Assembly (NCBI GenBank): GCA_963921825.1
Contig: OY997588.1
Location: 125,147,203-125,211,202, forward strand
From: Erodium maritimum
Lineage: Eukaryota; Streptophyta; Magnoliopsida; Geraniales; Geraniaceae
Direction: 5' to 3'
DNA: 64,000 nt
Shown: positions 33,607 to 46,057 of the stretch, piece by piece
Layout of the letters: every line of letters starts with the position of its first letter
Position numbering within the stretch: position 1 is the first letter of the stretch
Notes under the pieces: generated by a model
Told to the model about the DNA's origin: nothing
Databases searched by the model: none
Seen by the model: only the letters and a program-made list of their open reading frames with translations
Translations under genes and position numbers: made by a program

Positions 33607-36256
33607 TCACCAGATATTGTCTGGCGTTGGCAATTTCTTCAACCCTTTCTCCACTTGGCTTCCAAATCGAGCATATCTTCTTGATTTGTTTAACTTCAAT
33701 CTGATACCTGGAACTTTACGAGCAATAGCCTGCCATATCATCTGCACTGCATCGCCTTCCTTTGATGGGTATTGAAACTCAAACATGTTCTCAATCTCCT
33801 TCATTCTCTTCCACATTCTTGTCCACTCTTCCTTCCCAATACCCCTGATGAGATTGATGAGGAACTTCTCTTTGAGGGCATCTGAGGTACGAACAAATAT
33901 GCAGAACTCCGAGTAGTCAAGAACATCTTCATATGGGAGCTCGATTTCATCACTGATGATGACCGGTACACAGTGACTTGCAATGGCATCAAAGAGCCGG
34001 TTTGATGAAGGGGTGTCTCCTGCTATGTTGAGACAGAATTTGGATGAGTGCATTCCTTGGGTAGCTTTTTTGATTCCATCGTTTTGTACACTTCCAAATG
34101 AGAAATGCACATCCTTTTCGTCTTTGAGAAGATAGAATAACTCTTGCCGAGCTAAGCCACCCTGAGTGTGAGAAATACAAAGGTCAATAATAACCTCCAA
34201 CAATTGAATGGATGAGATTCATTTGAATTTCTAAATTTGATATCATGAAAAGGGAACAGTAGAACTGATAAGGATGACTGACTTTTAATGACAATTATCT
34301 TGTCTAAATGAGACACATGCAAGTTTCATCTTCATAAATTTGACTCTCGTCATTTAAAGAAATTTACCTGGGGAGAATTGCTACAACGAAGCGGTGAAGT
34401 GACATGTATAGCTATTACTTGAGGTAAAAAGCATTAAAACAAGTTTATGAACCATTTAAGTAGACATGTAAAGGCGACCTGGGGAGAATTGCTACAATGA
34501 CGTGAAGTGACATGTATAGCTATTACTTGAGGTAAAAAGTATTCAAACAAGTTTATGAACAAGTAAGGAGAACGAGCTTCTTGTCCTCATTGTATGGGTT
34601 CTTTTTTGTTTTTTGCTACTTTGTAGCTGTTATGGTCTGAGAAATGAATCCAACTTGTGGATTCTTTCCTTGCTCAGTTCTACTTTTTTGTAGAACTTTT
34701 GCCTAATAAACTTTTCGCTTATCAAAAAAAAAGAAGTAGACATGTAAAGGCAATCCAGATTTTAAACTCCAAGTTTACATGAAGCCTTGAATTGGGATAT
34801 GAAAGAGCCAGTATAGTATTATGTCTTCTAAAGTATCATGGCAGATATGCATATTTAACAATGACATACCACCGATTCCTTAACTGATTCCAATCAAAGT
34901 CTGAAGAGTTTAACATCCTTAATCAACCACAAGATCCAAGAAGACAACCAATGTCTACTCTTAGCAGCATAACTTATTTGATACACTTCCCACCTTTCCT
35001 GTTCCTAACTCCAATAGTATTCTTGATTCCCTATTTAACTTCAAGGCCTAGATCTCTACCTGGTGTGCAGCATTACATTGCAGACCAATCGACATACAGC
35101 AATTGTATTGACACTACCATACTACTCCAGTTTTTAAAGCATAAGAGTTGAATAGTTTAGAAAGATTTGAATATAAATGCAAATATTTTCCATCAACTAG
35201 CAAAGTTTCAGTTATAAACCCTGGTATTAAAAGTAGCAATCAATTAAAAAAAATACTGAAGAAGTGACAACAAGCAAGAGTACATAGAAGAGGAAGAGCA
35301 CTTACATCTTTTCTATATATGGCTCCTTGGAAGTAAAGCAAAGTCGGGCGGCTGTCAAAACCAGCGGAGTCATTTAAGTAGGATTTGATTACATGCTTGT
35401 AAGGTGCAATCACATCTTTGTCAACATTTGCTATGCGTGGTGGATATCTCCCAAAATCTGAAAGTATAAGTATTGCAGGCCACAACTTCATCCTTGCATC
35501 CAACATGCTGTTGGGATGGTGAGCTAGAACTATATGGTCCACACCCCTTGACCTCTTCCATTCCTTTTGGGCAGTCAAATAGCTGACTAACTTGGTCTGT
35601 AAATCTTTGTTTGTGCTTTTCTTTTGATGTGGATTCACCTTGGAATATCGGTTATAGCTCAAGGAAGAGAAAAATGGAACAAAAATAACATCAGCTTCAC
35701 TAGAGTTATGAACCCTGATTGCTGCACCAGCGTGAGCACTAGACAATGCCTGATGTTCTGAGGCAAGGAGATCCAATGTAAGCCAGTATTCGATGCTGTG
35801 TTGCAAATTCAACCCACCAGGATAAGATGGCATTTTAGATCGAATATCGGGCCAAACACTTTCACCCTCAGCCTTCCAATCCAAAAGCTCAAAATGAAAC
35901 TCAGCTGGTAAATCATACATGAAAACTTTAAGGGGTAAATTCATTTTGGAGTTGCATCTTGCAGCATTGCCTTGCATTGCTCGGGTTGCCTCTTTGTCTT
36001 CATCAGTCACCAAGATTGAACGATACCCAATTGAGGGGTCACCGTCTTTTTGAGATTGGTTTTCATGATCTCTCTCCTCCAAAGTAACAAGGAGTTTGGG
36101 ATTGGGCAACAACCCAGATGCAATGAGCTGATCATGACTGGAAGAATGCAAAACAAAGAACCAAGGCAGTATGAAGAGGGCTGATGTGATCATAAACAAA
36201 GAAAACAAAGATTTCCTCGAAACAGTCCAGATTGAAGAAGCATTCCTCTCAGCCAT
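33607..36256 (-). CDS. Exostosin-family (GT47) glycosyltransferase
   Basis: A two-exon gene on the minus strand: exon 1 36,256-35,306 and exon 2 34,161-33,607, with a GT-AG intron of about 1.14 kb (donor GAT|GTAAGTG, acceptor CTCAG|GGTGG). It joins in phase and gives 501 residues, normal for GT47. The start is the ATG at 36,256 (MAERNASS); no ATG lies in frame further up. Residues about 15-37 form a signal anchor, so a type II Golgi membrane protein is expected. The exostosin domain runs from about residue 100 (L-K-V-F-M-Y-D-L-P) through Y-P-G-G, D-V-I-F-V-P-F-F, Y-F-Q-G-A-I-Y-R-K-D|G-G and F-S-F-G-S-V to the donor-binding stretch S-S-N-R-L-F-D-A-I and V-P-V-I-I-S-D-E-I-E-L-P. GT47 enzymes build wall polysaccharides. 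It resembles the ARAD-like class, but the exact sugar cannot be told from sequence. The intron carries a LINE tail insertion. It appears intact. Confidence 0.93.
34476..34733 (+). mobile_element. 5'-truncated LINE tail in the GT47 intron, with copied flank
   Basis: Target duplications AAGTAGACATGTAAAGGC lie at 34,458-34,475 and 34,734-34,751, a perfect 18 bp. The LINE part is 34,561-34,733: a perfect hairpin GTTCTAC/GTAGAAC (34,677-34,696), CCTAATAAA, GCTTATC and a run of A. The first 85 bp of the insert (34,476-34,560) is a near copy of the DNA just left of the target (34,365-34,450). Confidence 0.85.
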
Positions 36257-37140
36257 TATTACACCCAAATATTCAAAATCATCAATATTTCCGATTAAAC
36301 ATCAGCTCTCCTTCATAATCACAATCTCACATTTCAAATCAACCATGCATGTAACATACCACTACACGAACACCGAATAAAGACTACCAAGAGAACAAAT
36401 TTGGTTACCTAAAGCTCGAGAAAATGAAACTGATCAAATCCCCACATTGGAGGAAGTTAGCTGCTAAGAAACAACTGCATTGTGCAAAATTAGTAAGCAC
36501 CCAGAAGACAAAAAGTGAAGAAAAAAACACCCTCCAGAACAGATTCTCGATGCGGACGCAGATATGAACACAGAAACGAGCTGGGCTGAGCCAAAATGTC
36601 CCAAATGAGTAAAAAAGGAACGAAACCCAGACTAAATCGAACTAAACAAACCAAACCCAGAAAGCAAAAACAACAACAATGCAGCAAGAAAATACCAGGA
36701 AATGAAGGGAGGTGGGTTCGGATGGGAGCGACAATGCTGAAAAGGAGTAAAAGGGGTCTTTAATGTTGCTGGGTGGATCATAAAAATCGAAGCAACAGAG
36801 CAAAAGGACCCAACAGAGGTCGTTGGTGATGCGTTAATGGAAGGGAAAACAGGAAAGCCAGTCTCTCCGGGAAGTGGGGATTGGTAATGTCGCGAGGAAG
36901 AAGAAGCGAGACAATAGGGTGTTTCTGAACAAGCGGAGTCGTAGCGAGCTCGGTCTGCTCTCAACTTTCGGTGATCTGTTCTTCTGGTGTTTGTCTCTTC
37001 TCTTGATTAGTGCCTATTTCTCTGCTTCTCAATTTGCTATTAATAATATTAGGTTTTTTCTTCAACAACTGGTAATGACAATTAATTACCGATTAGTTGC
37101 AATTTCAACTTTAGATTTATTTCCAAGTTTACATCACAGC
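36257..37140 (-). promoter_or_regulatory. 5' leader and promoter region of the GT47 gene
   Basis: Non-coding sequence upstream of the GT47 start. A CT/GA-rich stretch lies around 36,840-36,930. A leader intron is possible but not provable. Short frames here match no family. Confidence 0.35.
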
Positions 37141-38280
37141 TAAACTTAAATCAAACATTTAAACTCTCTAAGACTGTCTGAATTCCAATTTAAATATTTT
37201 CAATCACCTTATCACCAACTTAATAAATAATTATAATAAATGTAACTAGTGATTTATATGTCTAGAAAAGAATATATATTATTATGAGGGTAGCTTGGTC
37301 AATTGAAAAAGTTAGGGTTGAATTGAGTTAAAGATACATAAATGGAGGAGAGCGAGCAAGAACTAAGCAGACAAAAACATAAAATTTGGAGAACCTGTAT
37401 TAATCAAAGGCAGATGCAATTGATTTTCACACTGAGCAGTAGTGTGCAAGTAAGTGTAAATATTTATTTATTTATTTATTGATAACAATCGATTACTAAT
37501 ATATAAAGTTGACAAACTAAGCAGTTGGAGGTGGGTAGTGGGTACTACTAGTACTGGGTGAGGTGAATTGAAACTTGACCTATCTGCTCTGCTTGCTTTC
37601 AAATTTAAATTAGAAAAATAGTTATGGTAGTCTGTGAAAATGGAACAAGAACCAAGATCTCTGACCACTTTGTCCCTTCTTGGATCACCCATTGGCCATT
37701 GCCATCTAACATATCATGTATTGGAATTTATTATCACTTAATACTATAATTAAGCCTTACTTAACTCATTGTCTTATTGTTACATGTCCACACTTCACTT
37801 GAATTACATAAACTAGTTATCCTTAAGTATGTATTTTCTCTTAATCAACCATCTGTAAGTTCAAAATGTTATTGACAACCTCTTAAATTTATAATCTCAA
37901 TTTGTCTTAGTTCTGTCGCCTTTTGAATGTAAAATGACAAAAATACTTCCATGGAAAATAATTAACATGAAAATCAAGTGTATTTTTGTCATTTTACACT
38001 TAAAATTTGATGGAATTGAGATAAATTGTGACAATTTATAAATAGTTCATTGAGAAAGGTGAGATGTTAAGAATAACCGAGTGCGTTTAATATGTATATC
38101 ACATTATAGCTACTGATCCTGAAACCATGATTAGATCAGGATGAGTATTCTTGGATAGGGCAACAGATGAATAATAAGAAGATTTTGGGTACAAGTACAA
38201 TATGACATTCAATTAAGTCAACAGGGGCCAAGTTCCTAAAACCTTAAACAGACAACTCCAGATGGAGTTTAGAAAACAAA
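37141..38280. other. Intergenic, AT-rich, no gene seen
   Basis: It includes TTTATTTATTTATTTATTG at 37,462-37,480 and nothing with domain similarity. It separates the CBR1 3' end from the GT47 5' region. Confidence 0.5.
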
Positions 38281-38325
38281 ACACAAGCATAAATCATTTG
38301 TCCAAATGTTTGAGACTTGGAATGA

Positions 38326-40903
38326 TCAAAACTGGAATTGCATGTCTGGGGTGTATCCAAGAGCTTCCAGGTGAGCTGCCATGGCCTTGTTCATAGGTGG
38401 TGGACCGCATCTCAGAACCTGCTTATCCATCATAATTTAACGTATTTACAAATCTATACTTGTTTTATTTTCTCTTGATTCAAAAATGTAGCATGCATTA
38501 CATTTAAAGACGAAAATTGTACCTGGATATCAGAAGCCGGGGCAGGGCAGTGAGCTTGAATCATTTCTTTAGATACAAAGCCAACACCACCATCCCATAC
38601 TTCAGGAGCCTGAAAAATAACATCACCAGTAGTGTCAACATGAATTCATCATCCGAAACAGAAAATACATTATTGATCTTCAAGGTTTGGCCAAAGGTGC
38701 TCATGACAAAATCAACTTGCCTGGTTGAGAACATAGTAAATGTTGAAGCGGCCTGGGTACTTGGCAGTGAGGCTTTCTAATTCTTCCTGCAAAACTTATG
38801 AATAAATTTGATACTTTTGTGCACAATAGAGAAAGGGAGAGAGGGGAACAGAGTGGCCATTACCTTCAAGAGAATGTCCTCGTATGTAACATTAGCATAA
38901 ATTAGGTGCACGTTTGTTTTATCCTTCGGGTTTTCTAAGATAGCTCTAGCAACCTAGGGGACAAAATTATAACATGACATTAATACATTTACACCAAAAC
39001 CAAGTGAAAGACAACAGTCCAAATTACACAACCATTAAGTATATAAAATAAGTAGGATAGCTTCTCAAATACATACTTGGTACATTGGAGTAATGCCTGA
39101 TCCTCCAGCGAGCATTCCAAATGCTCTAACCTGGCCAGGTTGATACCTGAAACGGCCCTGGCAACAAACAAATGCAAATCTAAGAACCCTTTTCAGGAGG
39201 AAAAAAAATCAAAGACAATTATTAATTGTATACAAGCTCATAAAGGTTATACAGAGTTATTTTATGTATGGGCTCCATTTCAATAGATATGAATAATACA
39301 ATACAGTTAAAGTTTATTAATGGGTTACAAAGTAACATATAAGGGCTTGGGCTCTTGTAAGAGAACCACAAGAAGGATTCAGTAATAAGATAGCTACCAA
39401 AATAGTGTGAATAACATGCAAAATAAAGAACATGTACCTTGGGCCCCTTCACAGCTAGGCTATCACCTACACGCATCTCCCGGAAATGGTGTGACATTCT
39501 TCCTTGTGGATACATCTATTTACAAGAAAATGTAAAACACCAAGAAAAAAAAAACATGGAAGCAAATTCAAATATGCAGGTGAAAATGTTCAAATATATA
39601 CCTTAATAACCAACTCAAAGCGCCCCACATCTGAGTCTAAAGTAGTTGGTGTGTATGGTTTAATAATATCTTCACCTAGATTATCCTTTCCCCTATTTAT
39701 AAAGTAATTTAAAAGAAAATCAAACAATATGTAAGAAAGAATTAATCTGTAATAAGAGAAGCAATTTATTTTACACACTTCAATGTAAATTATTTGCACA
39801 AGTCAATTACATAATAACATTCTATAAAGAAGTTAAGACAATCAGATTGGCATAGTCATAGAACATAAAAATTTGATATTGACCAGAACTATCCCTAAGG
39901 AAAAAAGACTACCATACCATACCTACAACTTATGTGTTGTCCAATAGGAAGACCCAAAATTGAAGTGGGTGTAGGTAGTTCGAATGTGAACTTCGCAACA
40001 TTGTGGCTCAGCTGTGTGCGCTTAACAAGTTTAAACTCCTTGTAATTTTCAGGATCTAAGCAGCCTACATTAAGCACACATCAAGATGTGAACCAGCTTG
40101 CATAAAATGAATAGTTCAATAGATCCATCTGTAAGTAACTACAAAATAATTCCATCTTTTGTAATAAGAAAGAAACAAGGTCACTCCAGAAATGAATGAC
40201 AGAGAAGAGACACCCAGTTGTCTAAAAGCTTTGTTTTATTGCATTTAAATTGAGTTTAACCTACCACTTAGATGCATCTAAATTTCACACAGAATATTTA
40301 AATGCAAGCTAAAAACGACCACGCACTCAGAAGATACAAATAACATATTTTTGTAGTACGTAAGATCTAATAATCATACATAAGCCCAAATCGAAAGAAA
40401 GAAAGATATACTCCATTTAGCAATATAAGAGGGGTTGAGATCCATGCATAATCCAACCTAAAATTGCAATTCTTCACTGCAGGGATTAAACACGGACCCA
40501 TTTACAAATTAAGCCTATCCCTTTACTATATCAAAGCATTCTAATATAGCATAAAGGACATCTTAGAGTTAATTATAAACCTTCAGAAGCATGCACAAAT
40601 CCAAAACCTTAACAACCAGCACACTACGGTCACATACAAAGAATAAACCCTAATTAGCCATCACCCAGTCTACACAACCCATATTCTGCTCAACAAAATG
40701 AAGAACAATCCAAATCCCACAACGAAGTCGAAATCAATGAGAAGAGCTCATAGATAGAAAAGGGAAATCAAATCAAATGAGACTATACCTTTGGGCTTTT
40801 TGGAGGAGAAGAGATAAAGAGCACCGGCTACAATGGCAAGGAGGGCTACAGCTACACCCAGAATGATCTGGTTGTCAAGTGACTGTAAGAAATCCAGGTC
40901 CAT
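38326..40903 (-). CDS. CBR1: NADH-cytochrome b5 reductase 1
   Basis: A nine-exon gene, minus strand: 40,903-40,789, 40,064-39,923, 39,692-39,602, 39,515-39,438, 39,157-39,077, 38,953-38,864, 38,786-38,721, 38,609-38,523 and 38,418-38,326. The joined frame is 843 nt, 280 residues, the family's length, with no defect. It moves electrons from NADH through FAD to cytochrome b5 at the ER for fatty-acid desaturation and related reactions. The N-terminus ([12 protein letters not shown], then a membrane anchor to about residue 32) tethers it to the membrane. The FAD-binding motif K-P-Y-T-P-T is in exon 3, G-G-S-G-I-T-P-M for NADH in exon 5, C-G-P-P-P-M in exon 9, and the protein ends M-Q-F-Q-F. All introns are GT-AG except the seventh, which has a GC donor (CAG|GCAAGT). 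The start is the first ATG in the only frame with the anchor. Confidence 0.98.
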
Positions 40904-41067
40904 GGTATTGAATCGATGAGCTCAATTGAAGATTTGAGAGCAATAAGAGACTTGAGAACGAACAAGTCGGAGAGGGGTGAGTGCTTGTTCGTCCTCTTAT
41001 TCTGTTCTACTGTTCGGAGGTTCCAATGTGTGTCACAATGGTTGGGTGGAAAAGAAAAGAATCTCAT

Positions 41068-42313
41068 TCACAGCAGAAATCGGGGGTAGGTGGTGGACCG
41101 AAGAAGTAATTATCTAAAAGTACAGGGGTAATTTGTAAACGAGAGATCCGTTGCCCAACCTGTATGGACGAAATTTGGTGCCATGTCATGTATCTACATA
41201 AATAATATCGTATCTGCAACTTCATTTTTCTATGAAGTATAACCTTGACGGTGGGGCGTGTAGTTGTTGATCAACGTTCAATATTGAACTCATCGATTTT
41301 GTCATTATTGTTAATCAGTGTTGTCGTTGTATGTATAGTCATTGAGTTACGACTCGTTTATTGGTTGAATGTCGGAGTGAGTCGTAGACATCGGCGACTC
41401 TACTAAACATTGACACAGTAGGGACGGGTTGTCAATTCACGTTGACTCTGCGCTCCCCATATTGATGTGTGTCGATTTGGCGCAGGCTTTTGACCGGTTA
41501 GCACAGCTACAACACCGAGTCTGTGAGGTTGAAAACAAAAATAATAATTTATTTTACAAATTCACTTATAAATAGAGTAAATGTTTGCCAACATCACTGC
41601 ACCCACCTCTCTTGCTCCTTATCTATCAACTCTCTCATTTCTTCTAAGCTAATGTCGAATAACGAGTTCCCAGGATTCAATGACTTTGGTTGACGTTTGA
41701 GTCTGAATGACTCGCCTTCATCATCCGACAACGATGGGACGGGCTCTTACATTGATAATGTATGGTCCCAGCAATAATCGCGGTATTCGGAACCACACGA
41801 TACATATTTTCTGATGCATACTACTTATCTGTTAATGCCCTCTCAATATCTACACGTTGGTACTGCATGTCAATTGAATTCATTTCCTCCTCGCATGGGC
41901 ATTGAGCTACCATTTGTAGATTTGTCATGCATGGTTGTGTCGGAGATGCAAACACATATACCATCGTACAAAGAGGAGTTGGGCCATCGAAGTCTCATCG
42001 TTAACAGTTAACATTGACGAGGGGAAACCAGTTCAGCCTATTCAAATTCCTTGTGGGGTCGTATACATTGTCCTGCCGGTGGCCATGCTGAACGCACTCG
42101 TGGAGGTGGAGGTGGTGGTTAGAGGATGCGTTGGACTAACGCTAAGATTTACGCATGGTTGATTGTTGCACAACTCTCTCGACAGGAAACAACAAGATTA
42201 GGCATGGTTTTTGACAACAAATTTCTTGTGAATACAACCACGGATCGGTAGTGCCATTTCGCAATGATAAACAGTTGAAGGACCGTTGTTCGAAACAGGA
42301 AACAGGGGTGAAG
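41068..42313. other. Upstream of CBR1; degenerate sequence, no gene supported
   Basis: 41,000-41,170 is the CBR1 promoter side. From about 41,230 it contains TTGATCAACGTT/GTTGTCG-type repetitive sequence similar in style to 21.9-22.05 kb. From 41,650 a plus-strand ATG frame (MSNNEFPGFNDFG) stops after 13 codons, and the following frames (to about 42,160) suggest an old decayed TE coding region I cannot name. Confidence 0.35.
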
Positions 42314-45089
42314 TGTCACGCCTCAAATCCGGTTTTGATCGGATTCGAGACGTGAAAGCAAATAAAGATAAATAACTAAATAACTAAATAAACTTTGATA
42401 AAATAATCTCCGAGAAAAATACAATCCAAGTCCAACCAACGAGTCAAAAGCTCAAACTAGAACGAAGAACGACATAGTTTAAAACAAAAAGCGAAGGTAC
42501 GTCTCTAATACGGTAAACACCCGGACCCTCAGTGAGCTCCCGAGCCCTGAGACGTCCTACAGCCTACTCAGCAATGAAATTTGTAAAACAACAGTAAACA
42601 CAAAGGGGGTGAGCTTACGCTCAGGAGGAAAAAGTAGTAAAGTAAAAGAACCCCCGCTTTGACAATGAAACCTCAAATAGCACGATTATCCAAAAGACAC
42701 CATAATTAGAGATCAACGAGAATAGTAACACTTAATAAAACAGTAATCAAAGGAGATCAACAGGGAGACAGTTTAATCATCAATCGAATCAACTAAGGGA
42801 ACACACGAGTACGAAATGTAGATAATCAGAAACACAAGGCTCTGGTGCACACATGAACCAACACATCATAACGGACAGCCCCTCCGTCCAGAGGTGACAC
42901 ATATCATCGGAACTCCCGAAAATGTCCCCAAGAAACACATAACATCGGGGGTCCCGGAAATGTCCCCAAAGGACCACAGATCATCGGGGTGAAACAAGTA
43001 ATATATCATACCGGAAACGCACATCGGCCTAGATATCTTCCCGGAACTACTCCCTCGGGGTAAGCAACCACACGCCATACCGGAAACGCACATCGGCCTA
43101 GACGTCTTCCCGGAAACGCACATCGGGGTACACAAACATATACCATACCAGAACCGCACATCGGACTAGGTATCTTCCCGGAATTACCACCTCGGGGTAC
43201 ACACTCATATACCATACCGGAACCGCACATCGGACTAGGTATCTTCCCGGAATGTCCACCTCGGGGTACACACTCAAACACGCAATAACATACCAAACAC
43301 AATACAACCACATACGTTGTCAAACCAAGCTTACCGGCATGACTTACCAACCACGTCACATCGGTCTATCACTCACCCGATCATATCGTAAAGCACAATC
43401 AATTCACATTCAAACATTCGCTCAATCAATCATGACACAGGTCAACCATCCACATTACAAACGTCATAATTCATCTAGTTTAGTATGACTCTTATCTTAT
43501 CGTAATGACGGAGCATACATTAATACTAAGGACAAACAATCATCAAAAGTACATTCAACAAGCAATCATAAGGCTCGACATGGCCAATCTACCAGCACGG
43601 CAATTTCCCAAAGTATTGAAAGCGATTAATCTAGTGAATCACATCCTATATGCAAACTAGACTAGTCCGGTTTTTATTGTAATTGAAAAGCGGTTAATCT
43701 AGTGAATCACATCCTATATGCAAACTAGGACCTTTCCGGTTATTATTATCCTATAGGCATACTATTAGCATTTAAATTAAGAGTGGAGTTTGCTACTCTT
43801 CCCTACCTTGAATTCTCCAACGCTCAATACTCCTAGTTGCTGACGTCCTGGTTATCTTCCTCCTCGTCCTCTCACGTGGTCCCAACGACTTTCTCCTTCG
43901 TCGAGTTCGGGTCCAAGGTCTTGGATCACAAATAAAACTATAATTAAAGACTAACCGAAGGTGGTTTAAGAGACAGACATTTAAGTTACAGTCCCCAAAC
44001 AAACGGTTCAAGATAAACGTTCGAATTAGAAGAAAACATCCAAAAAGGGCTCAAAACAGGTCTGCCACGGTTCGGGTCACGGATCCGTTACCCGCGCCAT
44101 CACGGTCCTCCTCACGGAGCCGTGACTGACGCCGTCATGGTCTCCCTCACGGAGCTGTGACGTCTACCGTCACGGATCCGTGACGGGTCTGACGGGTTCC
44201 GACCTTCTTCTTCTTTCAGCTTCCATTTCACGAAGTTTCAATCCAAAAACTCCATTTTTATCAATCCCAAGCCTCCAAATCAGCTCCAAAACCCTAAATA
44301 ACTCACTACCCATCATGGGTCTTCAACAAAACTCCATAAATCCAAACTAAAAACACCATCTAACTTCCTTTTATCTCCAAAAATCAACATGCAACATTAA
44401 TTCCACAAGTCCAACCATTTTCAAGTTCTTCCTTCTAAACCCACAAATCAAAACTCAAGGAAAACGAAATTAGGTGAAGGATTTACCTTAGAAGTAGAAT
44501 GGGGATGAAGAAAATGGTGATTTTGAGGGTTTTTGGGAAGAACTCAAGCTCAAGACTCCATTTTTGCACCTTTCTTCTTCTTCAAGCTTCAAAACTCCTT
44601 CTTCTCTTCCCCTCTCTCTCTAATTTCGGCCAACACACAAAAATGAGGAGAAAAGTGCTCCCAAATGCTTTAAAAACCTAGTTTGATGAAAGTCCAATAA
44701 TGCCCTTAGGTCCAAACCTTCTAAATTAGCTTTTGTGAGGGTAAATGGGTCTTTTGAGACCCATTTCTTCTCCTCCAAACCACTAAGGACATGTGTCCTA
44801 GTGGGGACCACTTAGCTCTTAGAAAAATCCAGAATTTCCAATTTATTTAGGATTTGTCGATAAAAAGTTCTCGTTAGACCAAAAATTGAATTTTCCAATA
44901 TTATAGTCAAATGAAAGGAAATGGCCCAACTAAGCTAACTGTGATGACTGCTAAGCCTTTTTGGTCCCCGAAAAGGTCTCGAACGACTCCCAGAGTCTTC
45001 GGTTGCCTTTTCCAGCCGAAAGTCAAACTTCGCCAAAAATCACCGGTTCGACCGGGATCTACCGGGATCTACCGGAAGCGGTTCTTACA
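42314..45089 (-). repeat. 3' LTR of a gypsy chromovirus remnant
   Basis: It begins TGTCACGCCTCAAATCC on plus and ends GGTTCTTACA; on the element strand it runs TGTAAGAACC...GGCGTGACA. A purine tract (AAGGGGGGTAGAT on minus, just right of 45,089) sits where the PPT should be. It holds a ~66-bp tandem array (43.0-43.28 kb), GC-rich ACGGATCCGTGACG inverted repeats (44.07-44.2 kb) and GTGAGCTTACGCTCAG (42,609-42,624). The LTR on the other side is a different subfamily. Confidence 0.85.
43010..43280. repeat. Tandem array in the gypsy LTR (CGCACATCGG units)
   Basis: About four units of ~66 bp carry ATACCGGAAACGCACATCGGCCTAG, ATCTTCCCGGAA and CCTCGGGGTA, with a shorter unit between them. Confidence 0.85.
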
Positions 45090-45139
45090 ATCTACCCCCC
45101 TTAAAAGAATTTCGTCCTCGAAATTTAAAACAAGAGTAC

Positions 45140-45668
45140 CTCAAGGGTCGAACAGGCTAGGGTACTTCACGCGAACCTCATCCTCGCGCTCCCAGGTCGA
45201 CTCAGCTCCGTGGTGCTTCCACTGCACTAGAACCAGGGGGATAGTCTTGCCACGCAAGACCTTATCTCGCGTATCCAAAATCCTGACTGATTGCTCCTCA
45301 AACGAGACATCATCAACTACCTCGATGTCCGTTCACTCGATAACGTGGGAGGGGTCCGCGGTGTACTTCCGCAGTTGGGAAACATGGAAGACATTATGAA
45401 CGTTCCCAAGCTGCGATGGCAATGCAAGGCGGTAAGCTACGGCTCCAACTCTGCCCAAGATCTCAAAAGGTCCGATAAACCACGGGGCCAACTTGCCTCC
45501 GCCGCGGTTGAACCACAAGAGTCCCTTCTTCGGGGTCACCCTCAGAAACACGTGATCACCAACTATAAACTCGAGAGGTTGAGGTCGCCTATCTGCGTAA
45601 CTCTTCTGTCGGCTCTGCGCGGTCTTTAACCGCTCCCGAATCAACGCGACCTTCTCGGTCGTCTACTG
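45140..45668 (-). pseudogene. Ty3-gypsy integrase C-terminus and chromodomain
   Basis: Minus strand. The frame from 45,644 reads a Q-S-R-Q-K-S-Y-A-D-R-R motif, the F-x-V-G-D-H-V-F-L-R-V-x-P-x-K-G block, K-L-A-P-W-F-I-G-P-F-E-I, then V-F-H-V-S-Q-L-R-K-Y. This is the classic end of chromovirus integrase. After a stop at 45,333-45,335 the frame continues with a chromodomain: V-L-R-G-K-T-I-P-L-V-L-V-Q-W, W-E-R-E. The 5' side stops abruptly near 45,665 and joins leader DNA of a gypsy element; gag, protease, RT and RNase H are all missing. That deletion plus the stop make it non-functional. A C-terminal chromodomain of this kind points to the Tekay/Del group. Confidence 0.9.
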
Positions 45669-46057
45669 GACAAAATAGTACATGTTGATATCATATCGTT
45701 ACAACCCGGTTCAGGCGTCCCCGAACTACGTTGCAACCACCTGACATCCCCACTATCATGATTTGCTGTAGTCAAATCATAATATGACATACACTCCAAT
45801 TTTACAGGAAATTTCGACATGATCAGATTGAAAACTTGGTAAGCCAACCGCACACGCGGGACATCAAATTAGAAAACAGCAATTGCATTCAACAAGCAGT
45901 ACACCAGAAACAGTCATAGCACAAGACACCCAATTCCGTACTCAAATACTCGACACACCAACACACGACAACTCCTAATAACCCAACTACCCACCTAGTG
46001 ACGTACGGTCCGAGGTTTTTGAAAACTCAAAAATGAAACCAGGCTCTGATACCAAAT
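45669..46057 (-). mobile_element. Gypsy 5' leader with primer-binding site
   Basis: Untranslated leader of a minus-strand gypsy element ending at TTGGTATCAGAGCCT (46,041-46,055 on minus), the initiator Met tRNA-type PBS. It directly adjoins the LTR at 46,058. Its other end meets the integrase remnant with no gag-pol between. Confidence 0.75.

Noticed and set aside
41650..42160. Possible transposase or nuclease gene after ATGTCGAATAACG
   Set aside because: The frame stops after 13 codons and later frames match no family confidently.
43010..43280. Second regular array that could look like a CRISPR or satellite
   Set aside because: It lies within the gypsy LTR, with whole-unit repetition; counterparts in the other family LTRs show it is LTR filler.
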